DNA from: Streptomyces violaceusniger Tu 4113
Lineage (GTDB): Bacteria > Actinomycetota > Actinomycetes > Streptomycetales > Streptomycetaceae
Assembly (NCBI RefSeq): GCF_000147815.2
Contig: NC_015957.1
Span: forward strand, 8,928,001-8,992,000
Direction of reading: 5' to 3'
Length of the DNA: 64,000 bases
The position numbers and the translations under genes were made by a program. The notes under the pieces are model-generated. The model was not told where the DNA came from, searched no databases, and saw nothing but the letters and a program-made list of their open reading frames with translations. How positions within the stretch are numbered: position 1 is the stretch's first letter; every line of letters starts with the position of its first letter. Shown one piece after another: positions 1 through 8,226 of this stretch.

Positions 1-296
1 ATGTCCGGGCCGCGCCGGGGGCTCAGTGCGCCGCGTCGTTGTCCACCCGATGCCGCTGCTCGTCGGCGAGCCCGGACGAGCAGCGCTGCCGCCACGAGGG
101 AGGCAACCGTGCAGGCGAGGGCCACCATGTGGGCCGGTGCGTCCAGGGCGAGCGCCGCCGCTGCCCAGGCGGCCAGGGCCGGGGGCACGAGGCGGAGGTC
201 GGGTGGGCCCTCCTGGCGTGGCTGTGACGCACCGCGCGGGGACACGGCCGCCGCATGGACCGGGGCGCGGGTCCGCCGGGGCCTCGCGACCGTCAT
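1..296 (-). CDS. comEC: ComEC/Rec2 DNA-uptake channel protein, N-terminal part (runs off the window)
   Basis: ComEC is the membrane channel that moves single-stranded DNA into the cell in competence-type systems. Seen: a minus-strand frame starts with ATG at 296-294 and is open to the edge of the window. It reads MTVARPRRTRAPVHAAA, then a basic/proline stretch, a hydrophobic segment around residues 40-70 (LRLVPPALAAWAAAALAL and ALACTVASLVAAALLV) and an Arg-rich loop. The ATG overlaps the TGA of comEA by four bases (ATGA), which implies translational coupling. Only about 98 codons are visible, so the call rests on the position after comEA and the membrane-plus-basic N-terminus, not on the catalytic part. 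Natural competence is not established in Streptomyces, so the role here is uncertain. Confidence 0.72.
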   Translation of the reverse strand, partial: MTVARPRRTRAPVHAAAVSPRGASQPRQEGPPDLRLVPPALAAWAAAALALDAPAHMVALACTVASLVAAALLVRARRRAAASGGQRRGALSPRRGPD

Positions 297-1681
297 GGCC
301 GGACCAGCGGGCGCAGATCGGCGAACCGGCGCTCGCCGATGCCGTTCACCTCGCGGAGTTCATCGATGGAGCGGAAACCTCCGTGCTGGGTGCGGTAGTC
401 GATGATGTGCCGGGCCAGGACGGGGCCGACTCCCGGGAGGGTGTCGAGCTGTTCGGCGGTCGCGGAGTTGAGGCTGACCGAGCCACCGGGCGCCCCGGGA
501 CCGGCCGGTGAGTTCGCGCCGTTGGCCACGTTCGGGTCACTGGGTGCGTTCGGGCCGTTGGGTGCGTTCGGTGCGCCAGCGGCCGGATCTGCTGCCGCAC
601 CCGCTGCGGGTGGTCCGCCCGCGGGGGCGCCGACGACGATCTGCTCCCCGTCCACCAGTGGCCGGGCTCGGTTCAGCCCGCTCAGGTCGGCGCCCGGTCG
701 TACTCCACCCGCCGCTTCGAGGGCGTCGGCGACCCGCGCCCCGGGCGGCAGCTTCCGCAGCCCCGGACGGCGGACCTTGCCGGTCACATCCACCACGACC
801 GTGCGACCGCCACCGGATGGGGTGAGCCGTCCCCTGGGCATCGAACCGGGTTCGGAGGGCGCGGCGCGCGGGGGCTCCGGATCCGGTGCGCGCACGGTCT
901 GGGGACGGCCGGTCCAGAAGTGATACGCCGCGAAGGCCACCGCGGCGAGCAGGGCGACCGTCAGGGCGGCGACCGTTCTCAGCTCCATACCGCAGCGCAA
1001 CTGAAGCCAGACCGGCAGCCGCTCGCGCAGGGCGAGCCTTACCCGGTCGCGTCGGCGCAGCGGCCCGCCCCCGGGCGCGTCCTCGGACGCCTCCTCGGAT
1101 GGCCCTTCGCGCGCGTCCCGGGACGACCCCTTGCACGCGTCTCGGGGCAGCCCCTCGGGCTCGTCCCCGGGCGGCCCCTCGCGTACGTCCCGGGGCGGCC
1201 CCTCGGGCTCGTCCCTGGACGGCCCCTCTCGCGCGTCCCTAGGCAACTCCTCCCTCGCGTCTCCTAACCACCCCTCGCGCGCCTCTCGGGGCGGCTCCTC
1301 GGGCTCGTCCCCGAACAGCCCCTCGTTCCTTACCTCCCCGCTCCGTACCTCCTCCGCCTCCGCCTCCGCCTCCACAGCCGACGCTTCCCTGGCCAGGCCC
1401 CCCTCGTCCCGGGCCTTCGCAACGCCCCTCGGCCCATCCCGGCTGCCCAGGGCGATCGACCCGACCGCGATCGGGGGCGCCGACGGTGTAGAGAAGAGCG
1501 CTGCCACTCGGCTGGCGCGTGAGGGGGTGATGGGCTGGGTCTGGCGGTGGGTCCTGCGGCCGTGGCCTCCAGCGCCAGAGAGGCCGGTGCCGGACGGCGG
1601 GCGGGGGCGGCGGCCAGCCCCGCCGTCGCGATGACGGCCGCGCCCCGGACCCGTGGTTACTGTGCGTGATCGTGTCCTCAT
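293..1681 (-). CDS. comEA: ComEA-type membrane-anchored helix-hairpin-helix DNA-binding protein
   Basis: ComEA is the double-stranded-DNA receptor that feeds DNA to ComEC. Seen, numbering from the ATG at 1681 (462 residues): an Arg/Ser-rich N-terminus; an unusual charged region of ten eight-residue repeats at about 125-204; one transmembrane helix (TVAALTVALLAAVAFAAYHF) at about 236-256; a Pro/Ser linker; an SLBB-like domain (VVVDVTGKVRRPGLRKLPPG); an Ala/Pro/Asn-rich spacer; and a C-terminal helix-hairpin-helix pair (LNSATAEQLDTLPGVGPVLA, VNGIGERRFADLRPLV). The start is uncertain: an in-frame ATG also lies at 1768, and no strong ribosome site decides between them. The protein is longer than most ComEA proteins because of the N-terminal repeats. 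It overlaps comEC by four bases. Confidence 0.85.
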   Translation of the reverse strand: MRTRSRTVTTGPGRGRHRDGGAGRRPRPPSGTGLSGAGGHGRRTHRQTQPITPSRASRVAALFSTPSAPPIAVGSIALGSRDGPRGVAKARDEGGLAREASAVEAEAEAEEVRSGEVRNEGLFGDEPEEPPREAREGWLGDAREELPRDAREGPSRDEPEGPPRDVREGPPGDEPEGLPRDACKGSSRDAREGPSEEASEDAPGGGPLRRRDRVRLALRERLPVWLQLRCGMELRTVAALTVALLAAVAFAAYHFWTGRPQTVRAPDPEPPRAAPSEPGSMPRGRLTPSGGGRTVVVDVTGKVRRPGLRKLPPGARVADALEAAGGVRPGADLSGLNRARPLVDGEQIVVGAPAGGPPAAGAAADPAAGAPNAPNGPNAPSDPNVANGANSPAGPGAPGGSVSLNSATAEQLDTLPGVGPVLARHIIDYRTQHGGFRSIDELREVNGIGERRFADLRPLVRP

Positions 1682-1811
1682 GCACCCGACGGTAGGCACA
1701 AGCGGCCGATCGCGCCGATCCGCTTCAATTCCCGGGGATAACCCCCAGGTTGTGGATAACTCCGCCACCCCACCGAGTGAGGAGCGTTGCCGAAGTACCG
1801 CCCACCCTCCG

Positions 1812-2657
1812 CTATCGCGGAGAGACCACAGCTCCCAGCAGCCCCGGCCCGGTGTGGGCCCCGATCACCGCGCCCACCTCGCTCACATAGAGCTCCGCCA
1901 GCCCCGGCACCCGGTCCCGCAGCCGCTCCGCGAGCGCCGCCGCCCGTTCGCCCGCCGCCAGGTGCTGCACCGCGATGTCCACCGGGCTCCGGCCGGCCCG
2001 CTCCACCACGATCTCCTCCAGCCGGGCGATGGCCTTCGAGGCGGTGCGGACCTTCTCCCGCAACTCGATCCGCCCCTCGTCGAGCTGGAGCAGCGGTTTG
2101 ACCGCGAGCGCCGAGCCGAGCAGGGCCTGGGCCGCGCCGATGCGGCCGCCGCGCCGCAAATAGTCGAGGGTGTCGACGTAGAAGTAGGCGGCGGTGCCGT
2201 CGGCCCGTTTCTCCGCCGCCGCCACGGCCTCGTCCAGCGTGCCGCCGCCCTCCGCCGTCTCGGCCGCCGCCAGCGCGCAGAAGCCCAGCGCCATCGCGAC
2301 CATTCCGCTGTCCACCACCCGCACCGGAACGGGCGCGTCCTGTGCCGCGAGCGCCGCCGCGTCGTAGGTGCCGGAGAATTCGGCCGACAGATGCAGGGAG
2401 ACGATGCCCGTCGCGCCCTCCTCGGCGGCGGCCCGATAGGCGGCGGCGAACATTGCCGGACTGGGCCGGGACGTCGTCACCGGCTTCCGCTTCTGCAACG
2501 CCTGCGCGAGGGACCGGGCCGAGATCTCGGTGCCTTCTTCCAGGGCCCGGTCTCCGAGCACGACCGTCAGCGGCACCGCGGTGATGCGATGCCGCTCCAT
2601 CGCATCCTGCGGCAAGTAAGCCGTTGAATCGGTCACGATCGCGACATGGCGGGACAT
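1812..2657 (-). CDS. DegV family protein (fatty-acid-binding, FakB-like)
   Basis: DegV proteins bind a fatty acid in a buried pocket. In Firmicutes the FakB members present it to the kinase FakA. Seen: 281 residues, the usual family length, with the N-terminal signature VAIVTDSTAYLP and the family TSRPSP block (about residue 66), followed by the alternating alpha/beta pattern of the second lobe. I take the ATG at 2657 (MSRHVAIVTDS) because family members start within a few residues of the first strand; an in-frame ATG at 2732 would add 25 unrelated residues. The gene sits upstream of comEA on the same strand with about 130 bp between. No fatty-acid kinase gene is visible nearby. The ligand is inferred from the family only. 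Confidence 0.9.
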   Translation of the reverse strand: MSRHVAIVTDSTAYLPQDAMERHRITAVPLTVVLGDRALEEGTEISARSLAQALQKRKPVTTSRPSPAMFAAAYRAAAEEGATGIVSLHLSAEFSGTYDAAALAAQDAPVPVRVVDSGMVAMALGFCALAAAETAEGGGTLDEAVAAAEKRADGTAAYFYVDTLDYLRRGGRIGAAQALLGSALAVKPLLQLDEGRIELREKVRTASKAIARLEEIVVERAGRSPVDIAVQHLAAGERAAALAERLRDRVPGLAELYVSEVGAVIGAHTGPGLLGAVVSPR

Positions 2658-2823
2658 GACTGGGAGGTTAGCGGGGGATGGAGCCTGCCGACAGCGCGAC
2701 CCCAGCGGATGATCAATTGCCTTACCCATCATGCCCTGTTCAGACGTGGCTCAGATCCTGTTCTCGGGCCGGGTCCCGGGGTCTCAGGCCGGGGGTCTGA
2801 GATCCCGGGCCGGATTATGGGAC

Positions 2824-3570
2824 TCAGGCCGTGTTCTCGGGACGACGGGACTGCTGCCAGGGCTTCTGCCACGCCTGGGGCTCCGTCTGGGGCCTCGCCC
2901 CGAGCGACGGCCGGGGCGGCTCCGGCTCCTGCCCCGCCTCGGGCCCCGATCGCGCCCCCGCCTCGGGCCGCGCCCCCGCCTCGGGCGCCGGCCACGACCC
3001 CGCATCCGTCCGCGGCTCCTCCGGCTCCACCGCCGTCCAGTGCCGCAGCGCCCCGGCCTCCATCTCGATCTCGCGGTTCAGCGAGTCCAGGTCGTCATGC
3101 GCAAACCGCTGCGTCCGCTCCTGCACCGCCCAGCGCAGCGAGTCGGCGGACTGGGTGATCCGCCCCGTACGCTGCCGCAGGTCGGGCAGCAGGGCGGCGA
3201 GACGGGCCCTGTCGGGCTCCTGCTCCAGCCGCTTCAGATCCGCCTCCAGATCCTGGGCATGGGCGCTCAGCCGCTGGAAGAGGACCAACGACTCCGACAG
3301 TGACCGGTCTTGCGGGGCGGCCGCCTGCAGCGCCTGACTGGTGGCGCGCATCGAGCCGCGCAGGGAGAGCCGAAGCTGGGCGAGCTCACCGGCCGCGCCC
3401 GGCTGCGCGAGCTGCCGGGCCCGGAGTCTGGTGTCCTCCACCGTGCGACGGGCCTGGTGCACCGTGCGGTCGATACCGCGCTTCGCCGCCCTGACCGCGC
3501 GAACGGCCGCATAGACCCCCGCCAGCATGATCAGGACGAAAAGCAGCAACAGGATCCAGATGGCTTCCAT
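2824..3570 (-). CDS. Conserved membrane-anchored coiled-coil protein, function unknown
   Basis: I do not recognise a named family. The 248-residue protein starts MEAIWILLLLFVLIMLAGVY, one N-terminal membrane anchor (about residues 3-25). It continues with a long, highly charged helical region (about 26-180) rich in Arg, Gln, Leu and Glu that looks like a coiled coil, and ends in a low-complexity tail of Pro/Glu/Ala/Gly (about 185-248). The likely topology is a short outside end with the coiled coil in the cytoplasm. It lies downstream of leuS on the same strand with a gap of about 160 bp. The charged helices suggest protein-protein contacts, but nothing indicates a partner. Confidence 0.8.
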   Translation of the reverse strand: MEAIWILLLLFVLIMLAGVYAAVRAVRAAKRGIDRTVHQARRTVEDTRLRARQLAQPGAAGELAQLRLSLRGSMRATSQALQAAAPQDRSLSESLVLFQRLSAHAQDLEADLKRLEQEPDRARLAALLPDLRQRTGRITQSADSLRWAVQERTQRFAHDDLDSLNREIEMEAGALRHWTAVEPEEPRTDAGSWPAPEAGARPEAGARSGPEAGQEPEPPRPSLGARPQTEPQAWQKPWQQSRRPENTA

Positions 3571-3730
3571 GTGCGCTCCTTGGGGCGGCGGTCACGGCAC
3601 GGTGGCGGTCGTCCTCTCAGCGTAAACGCGCCGGGCGGGCCAGAGGTTCCTGACGAACCCCCAACCCGCCCACATGTGGCACTCCGCGGATGGGACGGCC
3701 CTTACAGCGCGGCCCCGTCCCCGCCCCGCA

Positions 3731-6607
3731 TCACGCCGGAACGATGTTGACCAGCTTCGGCGCCCGCACGATGACCTTACGGATGCCCGCGCCGTTCAGC
3801 GCCGCCACGACCGCCGGGTCACCCAGCGCCAGCGCCTCCAGGTCGTCGTCCGAGACCGAGGGCGCGACCTCCAGCCGGGCCTTGACCTTGCCCTTGACCT
3901 GGACCACACAGGTGACGGTCTCGTCCACGACATACGCCGGGTCGGCGACCGGGAAGGGCTCGTGGACGACGGACGTGGAGTGGCCCAGCCTGCGCCACAG
4001 CTCCTCTGCGACATGCGGGGCCAGCGGCGAGATCAGCAGCACCAGCCCCTCGGCCACCGAGCGGGGCACCTCGCGCACCTTGGTGACGTGGTTGTTCAGC
4101 TCGGTGATCTTGGCGATGGCGGTGTTGAAGCGCAGGCCCTCCATGTCCTGCCGAACGCCGTCGATCGCCTTGTGCAGGGCGCGCAGCGTGGCCTCGTCGG
4201 GCTCCGCGTCCACGACGGTGACCTCACCGGTGCCCTCGTCGACGACATTGCGCCACAGCCGCTGCAGCAGCCGGTACTGGCCGACCACGGCACGGGTGTC
4301 CCAGGGCCGCGAGACATCCAGCGGACCCATGGCCATCTCGTACAGCCGCAGGGTGTCGGCCCCGTACTCGGCGCAGATCTCGTCCGGCGTGACCGCGTTC
4401 TTCAGGGACTTGCCCATCTTGCCCAGCAGCCGGGTGACCTGCTCGCCCTCGTACCAGTAGGCCCCGTCCCGCTCCTCGACCTCGGCGGCCGGGACGGCGA
4501 TACCGCGGCTGTCCCGGTAGACATACGCCTGGATCATGCCCTGGTTGTACAGCTTGTGGAACGGCTCGACCGAGGAGACGTGCCCCAGGTCGAACAGCAC
4601 CTTGGACCAGAACCGGGCGTACAGCAGATGGAGCACCGCATGCTCGGCGCCGCCGACGTACAGGTCCACACCGCCGTGCGGCTGACCCTCGCGCGGCCCC
4701 ATCCAGTAGCGCTCGGTCTCGGGGTCGACCAGCCGCTCGCTGTTGTGCGGGTCCAGGTAGCGCAGCTCGTACCAGCAGGATCCGGCCCAGTTGGGCATGG
4801 TGTTGGTCTCGCGGCGGAACGGCCGCGGCCCGCGCCCGTCGCCCAGGTCCAGCACCACGTTGACCCAGTCCTCGTTCCGGGACAGCGGGGTCTCCGGGGA
4901 GGTGTCGGAGTCGTCCGGGTCGAAGGTGCGCGGCGAGTAGTCCTCGACCTCGGGCAGCTTCAGGGGCAGCATCGACTCGGGCAGGGCGTGCGCCACACCC
5001 TCCTCGTCGTAGACGATCGGGAACGGCTCGCCCCAGTAGCGCTGCCGGCTGAACAGCCAGTCGCGCAGCCGGTAGTTGACGGTGCCCTCGCCGATGGCGC
5101 GGGACTCCAGCCATTCGGTGATGCGCGCCTTGGCCTCGACGACGCCCAGCCCGTCCAGCGATACGGACTCCCCCGTCGAGTTGACGATCTTCGCGTCGTA
5201 CGAGGCGAAGGCGTCGTCCCAGGTGGACGGGTCCGTGCCGCGGTCGTCGGACGGCTCCACGACGCAGCGCATGGGCAGCTCGAAGGCGCGGGCGAAGGCG
5301 AAGTCGCGGCTGTCGTGCGCCGGAACGGCCATGATCGCGCCGGTCCCGTAGCCCATCAGGACGTAGTCGGCGATGAAGACCGGCACCTGCTCGCCGCTGA
5401 CCGGGTTGATGGCGTACGCACCGGTGAAGACGCCGGTCTTCTCCTTGACCTCGGCCTGCCGCTCGACGTCGGACTTGGCCGCGGCCTGTTTGCGGTAGGC
5501 GTCGACGGCCTGGGCCGGGGTGGCGTGCCCGCCGGTCCAGGCGTCGCGGGTGCCCTCGGGCCAGGCGTCCGGGACGATCTCGTCCACCAGGCCGTGCTCG
5601 GGCGCCAGGACCATATAGGTGGCGCCGAACAGGGTGTCCTGGCGGGTGGTGAAGATCGTGATCTTGGCGTCGGCGTGGCCGGTCACCGGGAAGTCGACCC
5701 GGGCGCCCTCGCTGAGGCCGATCCAGTTGCGCTGCTGCAGCTTGATGGCCTCGGGCCAGTCCAGCTCGTCCAGGTCGTCCAGCAGCCGGTCGGCGTAGGC
5801 GGTGATGCGCATGTTCCACTGGCGCAGCTTGGCCTTGAAGACCGGGAAGTTGCCGCGCTCGGAGCGGCCGTCCGCGGTGACCTCCTCGTTGGCCAGCACG
5901 GTGCCCAGCCCGGGGCACCAGTTGACGGGCGCGTCCGAGGCGTAGGCCAGGCGGTACTCGCCCAGGATGTCGGCGCGCTCGGACTCGGTCAGCTCGGCCC
6001 AGGAGCGGCCGTCGGGGGTCGGGCGCTCACCCGAGGCGAACTGCTGGAGCAGGGTGTCGATGGGGCGCGCGGTCTTCGCCTCGGGGTCGTACCAGGAGTT
6101 GAAGATCTGCAGGAAGATCCACTGGGTCCACCGGTAGTAGTCCGGGTCGATCGTCGCGAAGGAGCGGCGCTGGTCGTGGCCCAGGCCCAGCCGACGCAGC
6201 TGCCGCCGCATGTTCTCGATGTTGGCCTCGGTGCTGACCCGCGGGTGGGTGCCGGTCTGCACCGCGTACTGCTCGGCGGGCAGGCCGAAGGCGTCGAAGC
6301 CCAGCGTGTGCAGGACGTTGTGGCCCGTCATGCGGTGGTAGCGGGCGAACACATCGGTGGCGATGTAGCCCAGCGGATGGCCCACGTGCAGCCCCGCACC
6401 CGAGGGATACGGGAACATGTCCATGACGAACTTCTTGGGCCGGGCGACGGCCTCGGCGTCGCCGGCCAGGTCGCCGCTCGGGTTGGGCGCCTCATACGTG
6501 CCGTGCGCGTCCCAGAAGTCCTGCCAGCGGGCTTCGATGTCGGCGGCCAAGGCGGCCGTGTAGCGGTGCGGCGCGGCCACCTCGGCCGCGGCATTGGTCT
6601 CGCTCAT
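3731..6607 (-). CDS. leuS: Leucyl-tRNA synthetase
   Basis: Class Ia synthetase that charges tRNA-Leu with leucine and edits mischarged products. Seen: 958 residues from the ATG at 6607. The HIGH motif appears as HVGH at residues 74-77 ([12 protein letters not shown]), an editing (CP1) domain fills the middle, and the KMSKS loop reads KMGKS at about 730. An anticodon-binding helical domain and a C-terminal domain ending LVNIVPA follow. The ATG at 6607 is chosen because [10 protein letters not shown] leads directly into the conserved tRNA-synthetase N-terminus; the open frame further upstream is leader RNA. Regulation: a leader peptide with three consecutive leucine codons and an intrinsic terminator lie between the promoter side and this start (6671-6782), which points to attenuation by leucyl-tRNA supply. 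Confidence 0.98.
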   Translation of the reverse strand: MSETNAAAEVAAPHRYTAALAADIEARWQDFWDAHGTYEAPNPSGDLAGDAEAVARPKKFVMDMFPYPSGAGLHVGHPLGYIATDVFARYHRMTGHNVLHTLGFDAFGLPAEQYAVQTGTHPRVSTEANIENMRRQLRRLGLGHDQRRSFATIDPDYYRWTQWIFLQIFNSWYDPEAKTARPIDTLLQQFASGERPTPDGRSWAELTESERADILGEYRLAYASDAPVNWCPGLGTVLANEEVTADGRSERGNFPVFKAKLRQWNMRITAYADRLLDDLDELDWPEAIKLQQRNWIGLSEGARVDFPVTGHADAKITIFTTRQDTLFGATYMVLAPEHGLVDEIVPDAWPEGTRDAWTGGHATPAQAVDAYRKQAAAKSDVERQAEVKEKTGVFTGAYAINPVSGEQVPVFIADYVLMGYGTGAIMAVPAHDSRDFAFARAFELPMRCVVEPSDDRGTDPSTWDDAFASYDAKIVNSTGESVSLDGLGVVEAKARITEWLESRAIGEGTVNYRLRDWLFSRQRYWGEPFPIVYDEEGVAHALPESMLPLKLPEVEDYSPRTFDPDDSDTSPETPLSRNEDWVNVVLDLGDGRGPRPFRRETNTMPNWAGSCWYELRYLDPHNSERLVDPETERYWMGPREGQPHGGVDLYVGGAEHAVLHLLYARFWSKVLFDLGHVSSVEPFHKLYNQGMIQAYVYRDSRGIAVPAAEVEERDGAYWYEGEQVTRLLGKMGKSLKNAVTPDEICAEYGADTLRLYEMAMGPLDVSRPWDTRAVVGQYRLLQRLWRNVVDEGTGEVTVVDAEPDEATLRALHKAIDGVRQDMEGLRFNTAIAKITELNNHVTKVREVPRSVAEGLVLLISPLAPHVAEELWRRLGHSTSVVHEPFPVADPAYVVDETVTCVVQVKGKVKARLEVAPSVSDDDLEALALGDPAVVAALNGAGIRKVIVRAPKLVNIVPA

Positions 6608-6670
6608 GGTCCTCAAAGCTCCATCGGTCGTCTCTGCCTGCGGCAACGCAGCGGATCCCTCACGCTTCCG

Positions 6671-6699
6671 AAACAAAAAGACCCCTCGCACAGGAGGGG
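6671..6699 (-). terminator. Attenuator terminator in the leuS leader
   Basis: On the minus strand the transcript reads CCCCTC, loop CTGTGC, GAGGGG, then TC and a run of five T (template 6675-6679 is A-rich). The hairpin arms are 6694-6699 and 6682-6687. It ends 64 bases before the leuS ATG and follows a leucine-rich leader peptide, so it is placed as an attenuator and not as the end of an upstream gene. Confidence 0.72.
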
Positions 6700-6701
6700 A
6701 C

Positions 6702-6753
6702 GCCGCGCTGATGCCGACCGGGGCTGCTCTCGGTCGGTACTGGTCAGCGCGGC
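6702..6753 (-). promoter_or_regulatory. Leader RNA hairpin upstream of the leuS attenuator
   Basis: A perfect 10-bp stem (GCCGCGCTGA at 6753-6744 with TCAGCGCGGC at 6711-6702, transcript sense) encloses a second 7-bp hairpin (CCGACCG with CGGTCGG, 6737-6731 with 6720-6714). The outer 5' arm contains the last two codons and stop of the leader peptide, so a ribosome on the leader would control whether it forms. The exact competing antiterminator pairing could not be settled by eye. Confidence 0.65.
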
Positions 6754-6782
6754 CCGCTAAGCAGAAGGCGTACGGCACGCAT
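6744..6782 (-). CDS. leuS leader peptide [12 protein letters not shown]
   Basis: A 12-codon open frame: ATG CGT GCC GTA CGC CTT CTG CTT AGC GGG CCG CGC TGA. Three leucine codons stand in a row, and two are CTT, a rare codon in Streptomyces. The stop lies inside the 5' arm of the following hairpin, and a hairpin plus T-run follows before leuS. This is the layout of a ribosome-mediated attenuator: slow decoding when leucyl-tRNA is scarce would favour read-through into leuS. Attenuators before leuS have been predicted in some Streptomyces by comparative work, as I recall. The ribosome site before the ATG is weak. Confidence 0.75.
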   Translation of the reverse strand: MRAVRLLLSGPR

Positions 6783-6885
6783 GGAGTCAGGTTACCGCAG
6801 GGCACTGACGGCCCGCACGGAGGTGACCCCCGTCACGCACGACGAAAAGCGGGCCGTCCTTGCCGGACGACCCGCCTCTTTGATG

Positions 6886-6958
6886 TGGAGCTAAGGAGAA
6901 TTGAACTCCTGACCTCCTGCATGCCATGCAGGCGCTCTACCAACTGAGCTATAGCCCC
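6886..6958 (-). tRNA. tRNA-Ala (anticodon GGC), copy 1
   Basis: The 73-nt cloverleaf has acceptor arms GGGGCTA and TAGCTCC with discriminator A, anticodon stem CCTGC/GCAGG around loop ATGGCAT (anticodon GGC, reads GCC) and a T arm with TTCAATT. CCA is not encoded. It is identical to the copy at 8082-8154. Confidence 0.96.
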
Positions 6959-7059
6959 AGGCCTTGCTCCGCCCGGCTTCCCCGGCGGCGACGCCTACAT
7001 TACACGGACGTCCCGGCCTTCCGCCAAATCGATTACCCGGGGGCCGGAGCAGAGCCCCG

Positions 7060-7293
7060 TTACGCCGTCGCGAACGAATAGAAACGCTTCAGCGTGCAGT
7101 GCTCGTCGAGGAGCCGTCCATAGATCGGCTCGCCTTCGAGCTCGCGGTAGGTCTCGATGGGATCGCCCCTGATGATCAGCGCCCGCGCGCACTCCGCACA
7201 CCAATACTGGTAGTCGGAGTTGAGCGGCTCCATGTCGCGGACGATCGGTGTGCCGGCGCCGCACCAGTCGCACTTCCGGCTGTGGGCTCCCAT
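7060..7293 (-). CDS. Small CxxC-CxxC zinc-binding-like protein, function unknown
   Basis: A 77-residue protein with paired cysteines at residues 8 and 11 (CDWCG) and 32 and 35 (CAECA), the spacing of a small zinc ribbon. A polar C-terminal half ends LKRFYSFATA. I do not recognise a named family. It lies just after another small four-cysteine protein on the same strand (six-base gap), so the two are probably co-transcribed. Metal binding is inferred from cysteine spacing only. RNA-polymerase-associated or ribosome-associated small zinc proteins have this look, but nothing in the sequence fixes the partner. Confidence 0.75.
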   Translation of the reverse strand: MGAHSRKCDWCGAGTPIVRDMEPLNSDYQYWCAECARALIIRGDPIETYRELEGEPIYGRLLDEHCTLKRFYSFATA

Positions 7294-7298
7294 CTCAC

Positions 7299-7457
7299 TC
7301 AGCTCCAGCTATGGCCACAGGCCGTACACACGTAGGAAACACCACCGTTGTCACCGAGGACCTGGGCCACATGCGCGGAGCCGCAGGACGGGCACACGAT
7401 GCCCGCTCGTGCCCTGCGGGACGGGTCCTCGATCGCATCGAGGATGCTGGTCCGCAT
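7299..7457 (-). CDS. Small zinc-ribbon protein, function unknown
   Basis: A 52-residue frame starting MRTSILDAIEDPSRRARAGI, with CPSCG and CTACG pairs separated by 18 residues. This is a classic two-knuckle zinc ribbon, with a glycine turn (GDNGG) between the strands. I chose the ATG at 7457 because GGAGGGCAGGTGGG lies just before it and the residues upstream of it are low-complexity. It is followed after six bases by the 77-residue CxxC protein. Function is unknown; nucleic-acid or protein contact would be typical for such ribbons. Confidence 0.68.
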   Translation of the reverse strand: MRTSILDAIEDPSRRARAGIVCPSCGSAHVAQVLGDNGGVSYVCTACGHSWS

Positions 7458-7535
7458 CCCACCTGCCCTCCCCATCGGACGTGTCGGCCCCATCCCCCTC
7501 CGGCCGTCCGATTCTGCCACGGGACGACGCGCAGG

Positions 7536-7970
7536 TCAGCGGAGATTCCCCACTCGTCTCACCAGACTCATCAGTAGTCCGCACCGCGCGGCCCCGGCCA
7601 AGGCGACGCAGGTCACCCACAGGGCGTCCGCGGAGGCACCCGCACTGGGCACCGTACCGTCCGCCGCGCCCAGGAACATGCCCAGGAACACGGCCCCGAA
7701 GACCGCGACGCCGATGAGCAGGCCGAGTTGAGCCGCTGTCACCAGAACCCCGCCGGCGTCCGCCGCGTCCTGCCGCCTTACGGTCGCCAACGTCCGCGTG
7801 AACAGGGGGCTGTAGGCGGACGAGAGCCCCGCGCCGGAAGCCGTAAGGGCGACGAGGAGCCAGGTGCCGTCATCCGTTCCCTCGCGCAGTACCGGACCGG
7901 TTCCGGCGAACGAGGCTGCCGCCGACGGGAATCCGTCCCCCAGCGCGATACGGATCACCGCGAGCGGCAT
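7536..7970 (-). pseudogene. C-terminal remnant of an MFS (DHA2-type) transporter
   Basis: The frame encodes only the last few membrane helices of a 14-helix drug:H+ antiporter: LLVALTASGAGLSSAYSPLF, then VRRQDAADAGGVLVTAAQLG and VAVFGAVFLGMFLGA, a loop, a final helix and a basic tail. Intact relatives are about 480 residues. Here no in-frame N-terminal half exists, because the frame runs back into unrelated sequence and then into a tRNA gene at 8082. I read it as a decayed gene. The exact left edge of homology is uncertain (about 7870-7970). Confidence 0.65.
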
Positions 7971-8081
7971 CCCCGGTGCGCGCACCGCCCGCGGGGAGAT
8001 CAGCGGCGGAGAGAGCCGCCGGAAGTGGCGCGGAAAGCAGCGATCCCGCCTCCCTGTGGGAGAGACGGGATCGTGGATCTG

Positions 8082-8154
8082 TGGAGCTAAGGAGAATTGA
8101 ACTCCTGACCTCCTGCATGCCATGCAGGCGCTCTACCAACTGAGCTATAGCCCC
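8082..8154 (-). tRNA. tRNA-Ala (anticodon GGC), copy 2
   Basis: The 73-nt sequence is identical to the tRNA-Ala at 6886-6958 (anticodon GGC in loop ATGGCAT, CCA not encoded). The flanks of the two copies differ, so the identity stops at the tRNA borders. Confidence 0.96.
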
Positions 8155-8226
8155 GCTCTTCTCTGCGCCGAAGCGCTTCGAACGAGAAGGAGCATAGCCG
8201 GTGACCTGCCGGAAAAGGAAATCCGC

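Noticed and set aside
3674..6760. A 1028-codon plus-strand open frame opposite leuS
   Set aside because: Shadow of leuS; composition is Val/Gly/Leu/Asp/Arg-rich without motifs. The same applies to long plus-strand frames opposite the mre/pbp2 region, valS, folC and the radical-SAM gene.
6607..6805. An N-terminal extension of LeuRS by 66 residues
   Set aside because: The sequence holds the leader peptide, hairpins and terminator in another frame, and the extension resembles no synthetase.
6607..6885. A T-box riboswitch before leuS
   Set aside because: No T-box consensus or specifier loop was found; a leader peptide with leucine codons explains the structure better.
6886..8154. Integrative element between two tRNA-Ala attachment sites
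   Set aside because: Both tRNA copies are complete, not 3' fragments, and no integrase, excisionase or plasmid gene lies between them.
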